This document shows positions 48,263-59,567 of a stretch of 64,000 nt of DNA, in pieces (position 1 is the first letter of the stretch; every line of letters starts with the position of its first letter). Below the pieces are notes generated by a model. That model was not told the DNA's origin. It searched no databases and worked only from the letters and a program-made list of their open reading frames with translations. The translations under genes were made by a program, and so were the position numbers. The DNA comes from Ehretia macrophylla (lineage: Eukaryota > Streptophyta > Magnoliopsida > Boraginales > Ehretiaceae). The stretch is taken from contig CM075771.1 of the NCBI GenBank assembly GCA_037974665.1, positions 40,656,425 through 40,720,424 on the forward strand, in the 5' to 3' direction.

Positions 48263-49057
48263 GTCATGGTGGGGGTAGAATTCCTTTTTGTTTTAACGGT
48301 TCACAGTCCCAGCCTAGAGAGATGGCCCATTCAGAAGGCCCAATGGGCTTAACAACAACCCATCCGCTTCAACAACGCAGCATCCTCGCAAGACGTGATT
48401 TCGACGAATTGTAGGGCCTTCTAATGTCTCGCGAGTAAGATTGTCATCCTTTTAACAACGCAAGACGTACGATCCGGGACGGAAAAACAGAGCTTAATAA
48501 GAAAAGTGGACCAAAACTGATTAAAACGTTCTGATTTGGGCTCTAAAAAGGGCACAGCGAGCAAGCTTGCTGCCCCAATGGGCTTAACAACAACCCATCT
48601 GCTTCAACAACGCAGCATCCTCGCAAGACGTGATATCGACGAGCTGTAGGGCCCTCTAATGTCCCGCGAGTAAGGTTATCGTCCTTTTAACAGCTCACAA
48701 TGTACGATCCGAGAAGGAAAAAACAGAGCAAAATTAGAAAAGTAGCTTGAAACTGATGAAAACATTCGATTTTGGGCTCCAAAAAAGGGCACAGCGAGCA
48801 AGCTAGCTGCCCTCAATCATAGAGCTCTCGGATAGCTTTCCAACGGTATGCTGTGCGTCGCGTAACTCCTTACGGATCAAAAGTTATGGGCACGGGAGCG
48901 ACGGAGACTTGGTCACAAGCCCTACGCCCTCAGTTTGCGGGCCCAGCCTCCACGTGAAGCGAAGTTGTCTTGCCCAAGAGGCCGTGGGATTCGATAATAG
49001 AAATGTGGTGGATAAAGTATCTTGGCAACCCTAACCGGAGGAAAAAAATTGAAAAAG

Positions 49058-49176
49058 AGGGTGCAACACGAGGACTTCCCAGGGGGTCACCTATCCTAGT
49101 ACTACTCTCACCCAAGCACACTTAACTTCGGAGTTCTGATGGGATTCGGTGCATTAGTGCTGGTATGATCACACCT
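49058..49176 (-). rRNA. 5S rRNA gene copy 56 (HOR copy 2, position c)
   Basis: About seven differences, including 85 (box C), 67 (IE) and 57 (box A). Confidence 0.86.
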
Positions 49177-49724
49177 GTCATGTTGGGGGTAGAATTCCTT
49201 TTTGTGTTAACGGTTCACAGTCCCAGCCTAGAGAGATGGCAAATTCGGAAGGCCCAATGGGCTTAACAACAACCCATCCGCGTCAATCCTCACAAGACAT
49301 GATATCGACGTGTTGTAGAGCCCTCTAATGTCCTGAAAGTAAGGTTTTTGTCCTTTTAACAGATCACGATGTACGATCCGAGAAGGAAAAACAGAGCAAA
49401 ATTAGAAAAGCAGCCCGAAACTGATGAAAACGTTTGATTTTGGGCTCCAAAAAGGGCACAGCAAGCAAGCTTGCTACACCTGTCGTAGAGCTCTCGGAGA
49501 GCTTTCCAACGGTATGCTGTGCACCGTGTAACTCCTTACGGATCAAAAGTTAAGGGCACCTGAGCGTCAGAGACCCGATCACAAGTCCTACGCCCTCGGT
49601 TTGCGGGCCCAGCCGCCACGTGAAGCGAAGTTGACTTGCCCAAGGTGCCGTGGGATTCGATCATAGAAATGTGGTGGATAAAGTATCTTGGCAACCCTAA
49701 CCGGAGGAAAAAAAATTGAAATGG

Positions 49725-49843
49725 GGGGTGCAACACGAGGACTTCCCCGGGGGTCACCCTTCCTAGTTCTACTCACACCCAAACACGCTTAACTTCGGAG
49801 TTCTGATGGGATCCGGTGCATTTATGCTGGTATGATCGCACCT
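49725..49843 (-). rRNA. 5S rRNA gene copy 57 (HOR copy 2, position d)
   Basis: About nine differences. Same haplotype class as 46597 and 52854 but lacks three of their box C changes. Confidence 0.85.
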
Positions 49844-50596
49844 GTCATGTTGGGGTTAGAATTCATTTTTGTGTTGACGGTTCACAATCGCAACCTAGAG
49901 AGATGGCCCATTCAGAAGGCCCAATGGGCTTAACAACAACCCATCCGCTTCAACAACGTAGCATCCTCGCAGGACGTGATATCAACGAATTGTAAGGCCC
50001 TCTACTGTCCCACGAGTAAGATTGTCATCCTTTTAACAACTCACGATGTACGATCAGGGACGGAAAAACAGAGCTTAATAAGAAAAGTGGCCCGAAACCG
50101 ATTAAAATGTTCGGATTTGGGTTCCAAAAAGGGCACAACTAGAAATCTTGCTGCACCAATGGGCTTAACAACAACCCATCCGCTTCAACAACGCAGCATC
50201 CCGCGAGTATGGTTGTTGTCCTTTTTACAGCTCACGACATATGATCCGGGACGGAAAAATAGAGCTAAATTAGAAAAGTGGCCCAAAACTGATGAAATCG
50301 TTTTATTTTGGGCTCCAAAAAAGGGCAGAGAGAGCAAGCTAGCATCCCCTGTCGCAGAGCTCTCGTAGAGCTTTCCAACAGTATGCTGTGCACCGCGTAA
50401 CTCCTTACAAATCAAAAGTTATGGGCACCGGAGCGACGGAGACCTGGTCACAAGCCCTACGCCCCCGGTTTGCAGGCCCAGCCTCCACGTGAAGCGAACT
50501 TGTCTTGCCCAAGGTGCCGTGGGATTCGATAATAGAAATGAGGTGGATAAATTATCTTGGCAACCCTAACCGGAGGAAAAAAAAAAATTGAAAAGG

Positions 50597-50715
50597 GGGG
50601 TGCAACATGAGGACTTCCCAGGGGGTCACCCATCCTAGTAATACTCTAACCCAAGCATGCTTAACTTCGGAATTCTGATGGGATCCGGTGCATTAATGCT
50701 GGTATGAACGCACCT
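50597..50715 (-). rRNA. 5S rRNA gene copy 58 (HOR copy 3, position a)
   Basis: About nine differences, shared with 44340 and 47468. The T-run downstream is ten long. Confidence 0.86.
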
Positions 50716-51273
50716 GTCATGTTGGGGGTAGAATTCCTTTTTGTGTTAACGGTTCACAATCCCAGCCTAGAGAGATGCCCCATTCCGAAGGCCCAATGGG
50801 CTTAACGACAACCCATCCGCTTCAATAACACAGCATCCTTGGAAGACGTGATATCGACTCGTTGTAGGGCCCTCTAATGTCCCACGAGTAAGGTTGTCAT
50901 CCTTTTAACAGCTCACGACCTACGATCCGAGACGGACAAACAGAGCTTGATAAGAAAAGTAGTCCGAAACAAATAAAAATGTTTGATTTTGGGCTCCAAA
51001 AAGGGCACAGCGAGGAAGCTTGCTCTGCCCGTCGTAGAGCTCTCGGAGAGCTTTCCAACGGTTTTTTGTGCGCCGTGTAACTTGTTACGGATCAAAAGTT
51101 ATGGGCACCGGAGCGACAGAGACTTGGTCACAAGCCCTACGCCCACGGTTTGCGGGCCTAGCCTCCATGTGAAGTGAAGTTCTCTTGCCCAAGGTGTCGT
51201 GGGATTCGATAATAGAAATGTGATGGAGAAAGTATCTTGGCAAACCTAACCGGAGGAAAAGAAATTGAAAAGG

Positions 51274-51392
51274 GGGGTGCAACACGAGGACTTCCCAAGA
51301 GGTCACCCATCCTAGTACTACTCTCGCCCAAGCACGCTTAACTTCTGATTTCTGATGGGATCCGGTGCATTAGTGCTAGTATGATCGCACCC
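51274..51392 (-). rRNA. 5S rRNA gene copy 59 (HOR copy 3, position b)
   Basis: About five differences (95, 93, 47, 44, 15). Confidence 0.88.
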
Positions 51393-52186
51393 GTCATGGT
51401 GGGCATAGAATTCCTTTTTTTTTAACGGTTCACAGTCCCAGCCTAGAGAGATGGCCCATTCAGAAGGCCCAATGGGCTTAACAACAACCCATCCGCTTCA
51501 ACAACGCAGCATCCTCGCAAGACATGATTTCGAGGAATTGTAGGGCCCTCTAATGTCTCGCGAGTAAGATTGTCGTCCTTTTAACAACGCAAGACGTACG
51601 ATCTGGGACAGAAAAACGATGCTTAATAAGAAAAGTGGCCCAAAACTGATTAAAACGTTCTGATTTGGGCTCTAAAAAGGGCACAGCGAGCAAGCGTGCT
51701 GCCCCAATGGGCTTAACAACAACACATCCGCTTCAACAACGCAGCATCCTCGTAAGACGTGATATCGACGAGCTGTAGGGCCCTCTAATGTCCCGCGAGA
51801 AAGGTTATCGTCCTTTTAACAGCTCACGATGTACGATCCGAGAAGGAAAAAACAGAGCAAAACTAGAAAAGTAGCTTAAAACTGATGAAAACATTCGATT
51901 TTGGGCTCCAAAAAAGGGCACAGCGAGCAAGCTAGCTGCCCCCATCAAAGAGCTCTCGGATAGCTTTCCAACGGTATGCTGTGCGTCGCGTAACTCCTTA
52001 CGGATCAAAAGTTATGGGCACGGTAGCGACGGAGACTTGGTCACAATCCCTACGCCCTCAGTTTGCGGGCCCAGCCTCCACGTGAAGCGAAGTTGTCTTG
52101 CCCAAGAGGCCGTGGGATTCAATAATAGAAATGTGTTGGATAAAGTATCTTGGCAACCCTAACCGGGGAAAAGAAAATTGAAAAAG

Positions 52187-52305
52187 AGGGTGCAACACGA
52201 GGACTTCATAGGGAGTCACCCATCCTAGTACTACTCTCACCCAAGCACGCTTAACTTCGGAGTTCTGATGGGATCCAGTGCATTAGTGCTGGTATGATCG
52301 CACCC
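52187..52305 (-). rRNA. 5S rRNA gene copy 60 (HOR copy 3, position c)
   Basis: About six differences, with 98, 97 and 92 in or beside box C and 67 in the IE. Confidence 0.86.
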
Positions 52306-52853
52306 GTCATGTTGGGGGTAGAATTCCTTTTTGTGTTAACGGTTCACAGTCCCAGCCTAGAGAGATGGCAAATTCAGAAGGCCCAATGGGCTTAACAACA
52401 ACCCATCCGCTTCAATCCTCACAAGACATGATATCGACGTGTTGTAGAGCCCTCTAATGTCCCGAAAGTAAGGTTGTTGTCCTTTTAACAGCTCATGACG
52501 TACGATCCGGGACGGGAAAACAGAGCTTAATAAGAAAAGTGGCCCGAAACTGATGAAAACGTTTGATTTTGGGCTCCAAAAAACGCAAAGCAAGCAAGCT
52601 TGCTACCCCCGTCGTAGAGCTCTCGGAGAGCTTTGCAACGGTATGCTATGCGCCGCGTAACTTCTTACGGATCAAACCTTATGGGCACCGGAGCGACGGA
52701 GACCTGGTCACAAGCCCTACGCCCTTGGTTTGCGGGCCCAGCCTCCACGTGAAGTGAAGTTGTCTTGCCCAAGGTGCCGTGGGATTCGATGATAGAAATG
52801 TGGTGGATAAAGTATCTTGGCAACCCTAACCGGAGGAAAAAAAATTGAAATGG

Positions 52854-52972
52854 GGGGTGCAACACGAGGACTTCCCCGAGGGTCACCGTTCATAGTTCTA
52901 CTCACACCCAAACACGCTTAACTTCGGAGTTCTGATGGGATCCGGTGCATTTGTGCTGGTATGATCGCACCT
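52854..52972 (-). rRNA. 5S rRNA gene copy 61 (HOR copy 3, position d)
   Basis: Identical to the gene at 46597, with the same ~11 differences from consensus. Last gene of the 3128-bp higher-order repeat. Confidence 0.84.
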
Positions 52973-53765
52973 GCCATGTTGGGGTTAGAATTCCTTTTTG
53001 TGTTAACGGTCCACAATCGTAGCCTAGGGAGATGGCCCATTCAGAAGGCCCAATGGGCTTACCAATAACCCATCCGCTTCAACAACGCAGTATCCTCGCA
53101 AGACGTGATATCAACGAATTGTAGGGCCCTTTAATGTCCCACGAGTAGGATTGTCATCCTTTTAACAACTCACGACGTACGATCCGGGATGAAAAAATAG
53201 AGCTTAATAAGAAAAGTGGCTCGAAACAGATTAAAATGTTCAGATTTGGGCTCCAAAAAGGGCACAACGAGCAAGCTTGCTGCCCCAATGGGCTCAACAA
53301 CAACCCATCCACTTCAACAACATAGAATTCTCACAAGACGTGATATCGACGCGTTGTAGTGCACTCTAATGTCCCGCGAGTAAGGTTGTCATCCTTTTAA
53401 CAGCTCACGATGTACGATCCGGGAAGGAAAAATAGAGCTTAATAAGAAAAGTATCCCGAAACTGATGAAACCGTTCTATTTTGGGCTCCAAAAAGGCCAC
53501 AGCGAGGAAGCTTGCTCCGCCTGTCGTAGATCTCTCGGAGAGCTTTCTAACAGTATGTTGTGTGCCGCGTAACGCCTTACGGATCAAAAGTTATGGGCAC
53601 CGGGGCGACAGATACTTGGTCACAAGCCCTACGCCCTCGGTTTGCGGGCCTAGCCTCCACGTGAAGCGAAGTTGTCTTTTCCAAGGTACCGTGGGATTCG
53701 ATAATAGAAATGTGGTGGATAAAGTATCTTGGCAAACCTAACCGGAGGGAAAAAAATTGAAAAGG

Positions 53766-53884
53766 GGGGTGCAACACGAGGACTTCCCAGGGGGTCACCC
53801 ATCCTAGTACTATTCTCGCCCAAGCACTCTTAACTACTGATTTCTGATGGGATCTGGTGCATTAGTGCTAGTATGATCGCACCC
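53766..53884 (-). rRNA. 5S rRNA gene copy 62
   Basis: About seven differences (72 in the IE, 57 in box A, 49, 47, 44, 30, 15). Confidence 0.86.
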
Positions 53885-54441
53885 GTCATGGTGGGGGTAG
53901 AATTCCTTTTTGTGTTAACGGTTCACAGTATCAGCTTAGAGAGATGGCCCATTCAGAAAGCCTAATGGGCTTAACAACAACCCATCCGCTTCAACAACGC
54001 AGCATCCTCGCAAGACATGATATCGATGCATTGTAGGGCCCTCTAATATCCCACGAGTAAGGTTTTCGTCCTTTTAACAGCTCATGACCTACGATCCGGG
54101 ACGGAAAAACAGAGCTTAATAAGAAAAGTGGCCCGAAACTGATGAAAACGTTCGATTTTGGGCTCCAAAAAGGCCACAGTGAGGACGCTTGCTCCGCCCG
54201 TCGTAGAGCTCTCGGAAAGCTTTCCAACGGTATGCTGTGCGCCGCGTAACTCCTGATGGATCAAAAGTTATGGGTACCGGAGCGACGGAGACCTGGTCAA
54301 AAGCCCTATGCCCTCGGTTTGCAGGCCTAGCCTCCATGTGAAGCAAAGTTGTCTTGCCCAAGGTGCCGTGGGATTCGATAATAGAAATATGGTGGATAAA
54401 GTATCTTGGCAAACCTAACCGGAGGAAAAAAAATGAAAAGG

Positions 54442-54560
54442 GGAGTGCAACACGAGGACTTCCCAGGGGGTCACCCATCCTAGTACTACTCTCGCCCAAG
54501 CACGTTTAACTTTTGAGTTCTGATGGGATCCGGTGCATTAGTGCTAGTATGATCGCAGCC
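54442..54560 (-). rRNA. 5S rRNA gene copy 63
   Basis: About six differences. The rare position 3 change is shared with the gene 4094 bp to the right (58536). Confidence 0.87.
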
Positions 54561-55354
54561 GTCATGGTGGGGGTAGAATTCCTTTTTGTGTTAACGGTTC
54601 ACAGTCCCAGCCTAGAGAGATAGCCCATTCAGAAGGCCCAATGGGCTTAACAACAACCCATCCACTTCAACAACACAGCATCCTCGCAAGACGTGATATT
54701 GACGAATTGTAGGGCCCTCTATTGTCCCACGAGTAAGATTGTCGTCCTTTTAATAGCTCACGATGTACGATCTAGTACGGAAAAACAGAGCTTAATAAGA
54801 AAAGTGGCCCGAAACTAATTAAAACGTTCGGATTTGGGCTCCAAAAAGGGCACAGCGAGCAAGCTTGCTGCCCCAATGGACTTAACAACAACCCATCCGC
54901 TTCAACAACGTAGCATCCTCACAAGACGTGATATCGACGCGTTGTAGGGGCCTCTAATGTCCCGCAAGTAAGGTTGTCATCCTTTTAATAGCTCACGACG
55001 TATGATCCGGGATGGAAAAACAGAGCTTAATATGAAAAGTGGCCCGAAACTGATGAAACCGTTCGATTTTTGGCTCCAAAAAGGCCACTGCGAGGAAGCT
55101 TGCTCCACCCGTCGTAGATCTCTCGGAGAGCTTTCCAACAATATGTTGTGCGCCGCGTAACTCTTTACGAATCAAAAGTTATGGGCACCGGAACGACGGA
55201 GACTTGGTCACAAGCCCTACGCCATCGGTTTGCGGGCCTAGCCTCCACGTGAAGCGAAGTTGTCTTTCCCAAGGTGACGTGGGATTCGATAATAGAAATT
55301 TGGTGAATAAAGTATCTTGGCAAACCTAACCGGAGGGAAAAAAAATTGAAAAGG

Positions 55355-55473
55355 GGGGTGCAACACGAGGACTTCCCAGGGGGTCACCCATCCTAGTACT
55401 ATTCTCGCCCAAGCACACTTAACTACTGAGTTCTGATGGGATCCGGTGCATTAGTGCTAGTATGATCGCACCC
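55355..55473 (-). rRNA. 5S rRNA gene copy 64
   Basis: About five differences (72, 57, 49, 47, 15). The 49/47 pair recurs at 59449, 4094 bp away. Confidence 0.88.
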
Positions 55474-56267
55474 GTCATGGTGGGGGTAGAATTCCTTTTT
55501 GTGTTAACGGTTCACAGTCGCAGCCTAGATAGATGGCCCATTCAGAAGGCCTAATGGGCTTAACAACAACCCATCCGCTTCAACAATGCAGCATCCTCGC
55601 AAGACGTGATATCGACGAATTGTAGGGCCCTCTAATGTCCCGCGAGTAAGATTGTCGTCGTTTTAACAGCTCACGACGTATGATCTGGGACGGAAAAACA
55701 GAGCTTAATAAGAAAAGTGGCCCGAAACTGATTAAAACATTCGGATTTGGGCTCCAAAAAGGGCACAACAAGCAAGCTTGCTGCTCTAATGGGCTTAACA
55801 ACAACCTATCCGCTTCAACAACGCAGCATTCTCGCAACACGTGATATGGACATGTTGTAGGGCCCTCTAATGTCCCGCGAGTAAGGTTGTCGTCCTTTTA
55901 ATAGCAGACGATGTACGATCCGGGAAGGAAAAATAGAGCAAAATTATAAAAGTAGCCCGAAACTAATGAGAACATTCGATTTTGGGCCCCAAAAAAGGCA
56001 CAGCCAAGTAGGCTTGCTGCCCCCGTCGTAGAGCTCTCGGAGAGCTTTCCAACTGTATGCTTTGCGCCGCGTAACTCCTTACGGATCAAAAGTTATGGTC
56101 ACCGGAGCGACGGAGACCTAGTCAAAAGCGCCACGCCCTCGGTTTGCGGGCCCAACCTCTACGTGAAGCGAAGTTGTATTGCCCAAGGTGTCGTGGGATT
56201 CGATAATAGAAATGTGGTGGATAAAGTATCTTGGCAACCCTAACCGGAGGAAAAAAAATTGAAAAGG

Positions 56268-56386
56268 GGAGTGCCACATGAGGACTTCCCAAGGGGTCAC
56301 CCATCCTAGTACTACTCTCGCCCAAGCACGCTTAACTTCGGAGTTCTGATGGGATCCGTTGCATTAGTGCTGGTATGATCGCACCC
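56268..56386 (-). rRNA. 5S rRNA gene copy 65
   Basis: About five differences, mostly at the 3' end of the transcript (117, 112, 108), plus 95 and 28. Box A and IE unchanged. Confidence 0.88.
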
Positions 56387-56944
56387 GTCATGTTGGGGGT
56401 AGAATTCCTTTTTGTGTTAACGGTTCACAGTCCCAGCCTAGAGAGATGGCCGATTAAGAAGGCCCAATGGGCTTAACAACAACCCATCCGCTTCAACAAC
56501 GCAGCATCCTCGCAAGACGTGATATCGACGTATTGTAGGGCCTTATAATGTCCCACGAGTAATGTTGTCGTCCTTTTAATAGCTCACGATGTACGATCCG
56601 GGAAGGAAAAACATAGCAAAATTAGAAAACTAGCCTGAAACTGATGATAACGTTCGACTTTGGGCTCCAAAAAAGGGCACAGCCAGCAAGCTTGCTGCCC
56701 CCGTCGTAGAGCTCTCAGAGAGCTTTCGAACGGTATGGTGTGCGTCGCGTAACTCCATACGGATCAAAAGTTATGGGCACCGGAGCGAAGGAGACCTGGT
56801 CATAAGCCCTACGCCCTCGGTTTGCTGGCCCAGCCTCCACCTGAAGCGAAGTTGTCTTGCCCAAGGTGCCGTGGCATTCGATAATAGAAATGTGGAGGAT
56901 AAAGTATCTTGGCAACCCTAACCGGAGGAAAAAAATTGATAAGG

Positions 56945-57063
56945 GGGGTGCAACAGGAGGACTTCCTAGGGGGTCACCCATCATAGTTCTACTCTCGTCC
57001 AAGCACGCTTAACTTCGGAGTTCTGATGGGATCCGGTGCATTAGTACTGGTATGATCGCACCC
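56945..57063 (-). rRNA. 5S rRNA gene copy 66
   Basis: About six differences, including 97 and 81 in box C and 66 beside box A. Confidence 0.87.
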
Positions 57064-57859
57064 GTCATGTTGGGGGTAGAATTACTTTTTGCGTTAATGG
57101 TTCACAGTCCATGCCTAGAGAGATGGCCCATTCAGAAGGCCCAATGGGCTTAAAAAACAACCCATCCGCTTCAAAAACGCAGCATCCTTGCAAGACGTGA
57201 TATCGACGCATTGTAGGGCCCTCTAATGTCCTGCGAGTAAGGTTGTCGTCCATTTAACAGCTCACGACGTACGATCCGGGATTAGAAAATAGAGCTTAAT
57301 AAGAAAAGTGGCTCGAAACTGATTAAAACGATCGGATTCGGGCTCCAAAAAGGGCATAACGAGCAAGCTTGCTGCCCCAATAGGCTTAACAACAACCCAT
57401 CCGCTTTAACAATGCAGCATTCTCGTAAGACGTGATATCGACGCGTTGTAGTGCACTCTAATGTCCCGCGAGTAAGGTTGTCATCCTTTTAACAGCTCAC
57501 GATGTACGATCCGGGAAGGAAAAACAAAGTAGAATTAGAAAAGTAGCCCAAAACAGATGAAAACGTTCGATTTTGGGCTCCAAAAAAAGGGCTCAGCAAG
57601 CAAGCTTGCTGCCCCCGTCGTAGAGCTCACAGAGAGCTTTCCAACGGTATGCTGTGCGCCGCCTAACTCCTTACGGAACAAAAGTCATGGGCGGCGGAGC
57701 CACGGAGACCTGGTCACAAGCCCTACGCCCTAGGTTTGCGGGCCCAGCCACCACGTGAAGCGATGTTGTCTTGCCCATGGTGCCGTGGTATTCGATAATT
57801 GAAATGTGGTGGTTAAAGTATCTTGGCAACCCTAACCGGAGGAAAAAAAATTGAAAAGT

Positions 57860-57978
57860 GGGGTGCAATATGAGGACTTCCCAGGGGGTCACCCAACCTA
57901 GTACTACTCTCACCCAAGCACGCTTAACTTCAGAGTTCTGATGGGATCCGGTGCATTAGTGCTGGTATGATCGCACCC
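57860..57978 (-). rRNA. 5S rRNA gene copy 67
   Basis: Five differences (110, 108, 83 in box C, 67 in the IE, 47). Confidence 0.88.
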
Positions 57979-58535
57979 GTCAAGTTGGGGGTAGAATTCC
58001 TTTTTGTGTTAACGGTTCACAGTCCCAGCCTAGAGAGATGGCCCATTCAGAAAGCCTAATGGGCTTAACAACAACCCATCCGCTTCAACAACGCAGCATC
58101 CTCGCAAGACCTGATATCGACGCATTGTAGGGCCTTCTAATGTCCGGCGAGTAAGGTTGTCGTCCTTTTAACAACTCACGACCTACGATCCGGGACGGAA
58201 AAACTGAGCTTAATAAGAAACGTGGCCCGAAACTGATGAAAACGTTCGATTTTGGGCTCCAAAAGGCCACAGTAAGGAAGCTTGCTCCGCCCATCGTAGA
58301 GCTGTCGGAGAGCTTTCCAACGGTATGCTGTGCGCTGCGTAACTTCTTATGGATCAAAAGTTATGGGCATCGTAGTGACGGAGACCTGGTCAAAAGCCCT
58401 ATGCCCTCGGTTTGCGGGCCTAGCCTCCACGTGAAACAAAGTTGTCTTGCCCAAGGTGCCGAGGGATTCGTTAATAGAAATATGGTGGATAAAGTATCTT
58501 GGCAAACCTAACTGGAGCAAAAAAAATTGAAAAGG

Positions 58536-58655
58536 GGGGTGCAACACGAGGACTTCCCAAGGGGTCACCCATCCTAGTATTAGTCTTACACAATCACGCT
58601 TAACTTTTGGAGTTCTGATGGGATCCGGTGCATCAGTGCTAGTATGATCGCAGCC
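58536..58655 (-). rRNA. 5S rRNA gene copy 68, diverged (120 nt)
   Basis: About ten substitutions, concentrated at sense positions 61-75 (IE and box A edge), and one extra T near position 47, giving 120 nt. Likely not functional. Confidence 0.83.
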
Positions 58656-59448
58656 ATCATTGTGGGGGTAGAATTCCTTTTTGTGTTAATGGTTCACAGT
58701 CCCAGCCTAGAGAGATGGCCCATTCAGAAGGCCCAATGGGCTTAACAACAACCCATCCACTTCAACAACACAACATCATCTCAAGACGTGATATTGACGA
58801 ATTGTAGGGCCCTCTAATGTCCCACGAGTAAGATTTTCGTCCTTTTAACAGCTCACGATGTACGATCCAGGATGGAAAAACAGAGCTTAATAAGAAAAGT
58901 GGCCCGAATCTGATTAAAACGTTCGGATTTGGGCTCCAAAAAGGGCACAGCGAGCAACCTTGCTGCCCCAATGGGCTTAACGGTAACCCATTCGCTTCAA
59001 CAACGTAGCATCCTCGCAAGACGTGATATCGACGCGTTGCTGGGCCCTCTAATGTCCCGCAAGTAAGCTTATTGTCCTTTTAACAGCTGACGACGTACGA
59101 TCCAGGATAGAAAAACAGAGCTTAAGAAGAAAAGTGACCCGAAACTGATGAAACCGTTCGATTTTGGGCTCCAAAAAGGCCACAGCGAGGAAGCTTGCGC
59201 CGCCCATCGTAGATCTCTCGGAGAGCTTTCCAACAGTATGGTGTGCGCCGCGTAACTCCTTACGGATCAAAAGTTATGGGCACTAGAGCGACAGATACCT
59301 GGTTACAAGCCCTACGCCCTTGGTTTGCGGGCCTAGCCTCCACGTGAAGTGAAGTTGTCTTTCCCAAGGTGCCGTGGCATTTGATAATAGAAATGTGGTG
59401 GATAAAGTATCTTGGCAAACCTAACCGGAGGAAAAAATATTGAAAAGG

Positions 59449-59567
59449 GGGGTGCAACACGAGGACTTCCCAGGGGGTCACCCATCCTAGTACTACTCTC
59501 GCCCAAGCACGCTTAACTACTGAGTTCTGATGGGATCCGGTGCATTAGTGCTGGTATGATCGCGCCA
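59449..59567 (-). rRNA. 5S rRNA gene copy 69, promoter boxes unaltered
   Basis: Four differences (49, 47, 4, 1), none inside box A, IE or box C. Last 5S gene before the third LTR. Confidence 0.91.

Larger units (their letters stand above)
47468..50596 (-). repeat. Higher-order repeat copy 2 (3129 bp)
   Basis: Genes at 47468, 48144, 49058 and 49725. Spacing order and private gene variants match copy 1 position for position. Confidence 0.92.
50597..53100 (-). repeat. Higher-order repeat copy 3 (partial at right end)
   Basis: Genes at 50597, 51274, 52187 and 52854 correspond to a-d. Similarity fades in the spacer at about 53.05-53.15 kb, where the next monomer has a different spacer class and no 42-bp deletion. 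Confidence 0.88.

Noticed and set aside
966-59481. Dozens of near-identical 60-90 residue reading frames, such as those reading '...LRLGLPRYFIHHISIIESHGTLGKTTSLHVEAGPANRG...'
   Set aside because: They repeat with the 5S monomer, overlap 5S genes and spacers on both strands, start and stop erratically and vary without codon-position bias. They are repeated non-coding DNA, not a protein family.
479-59567. Cassandra-type TRIM elements (LTRs containing 5S sequence)
   Set aside because: The 5S copies form a regular head-to-tail array with a long spacer and no PBS, polypurine tract, TG..CA ends or target duplications around each unit. This is genuine 5S rDNA.
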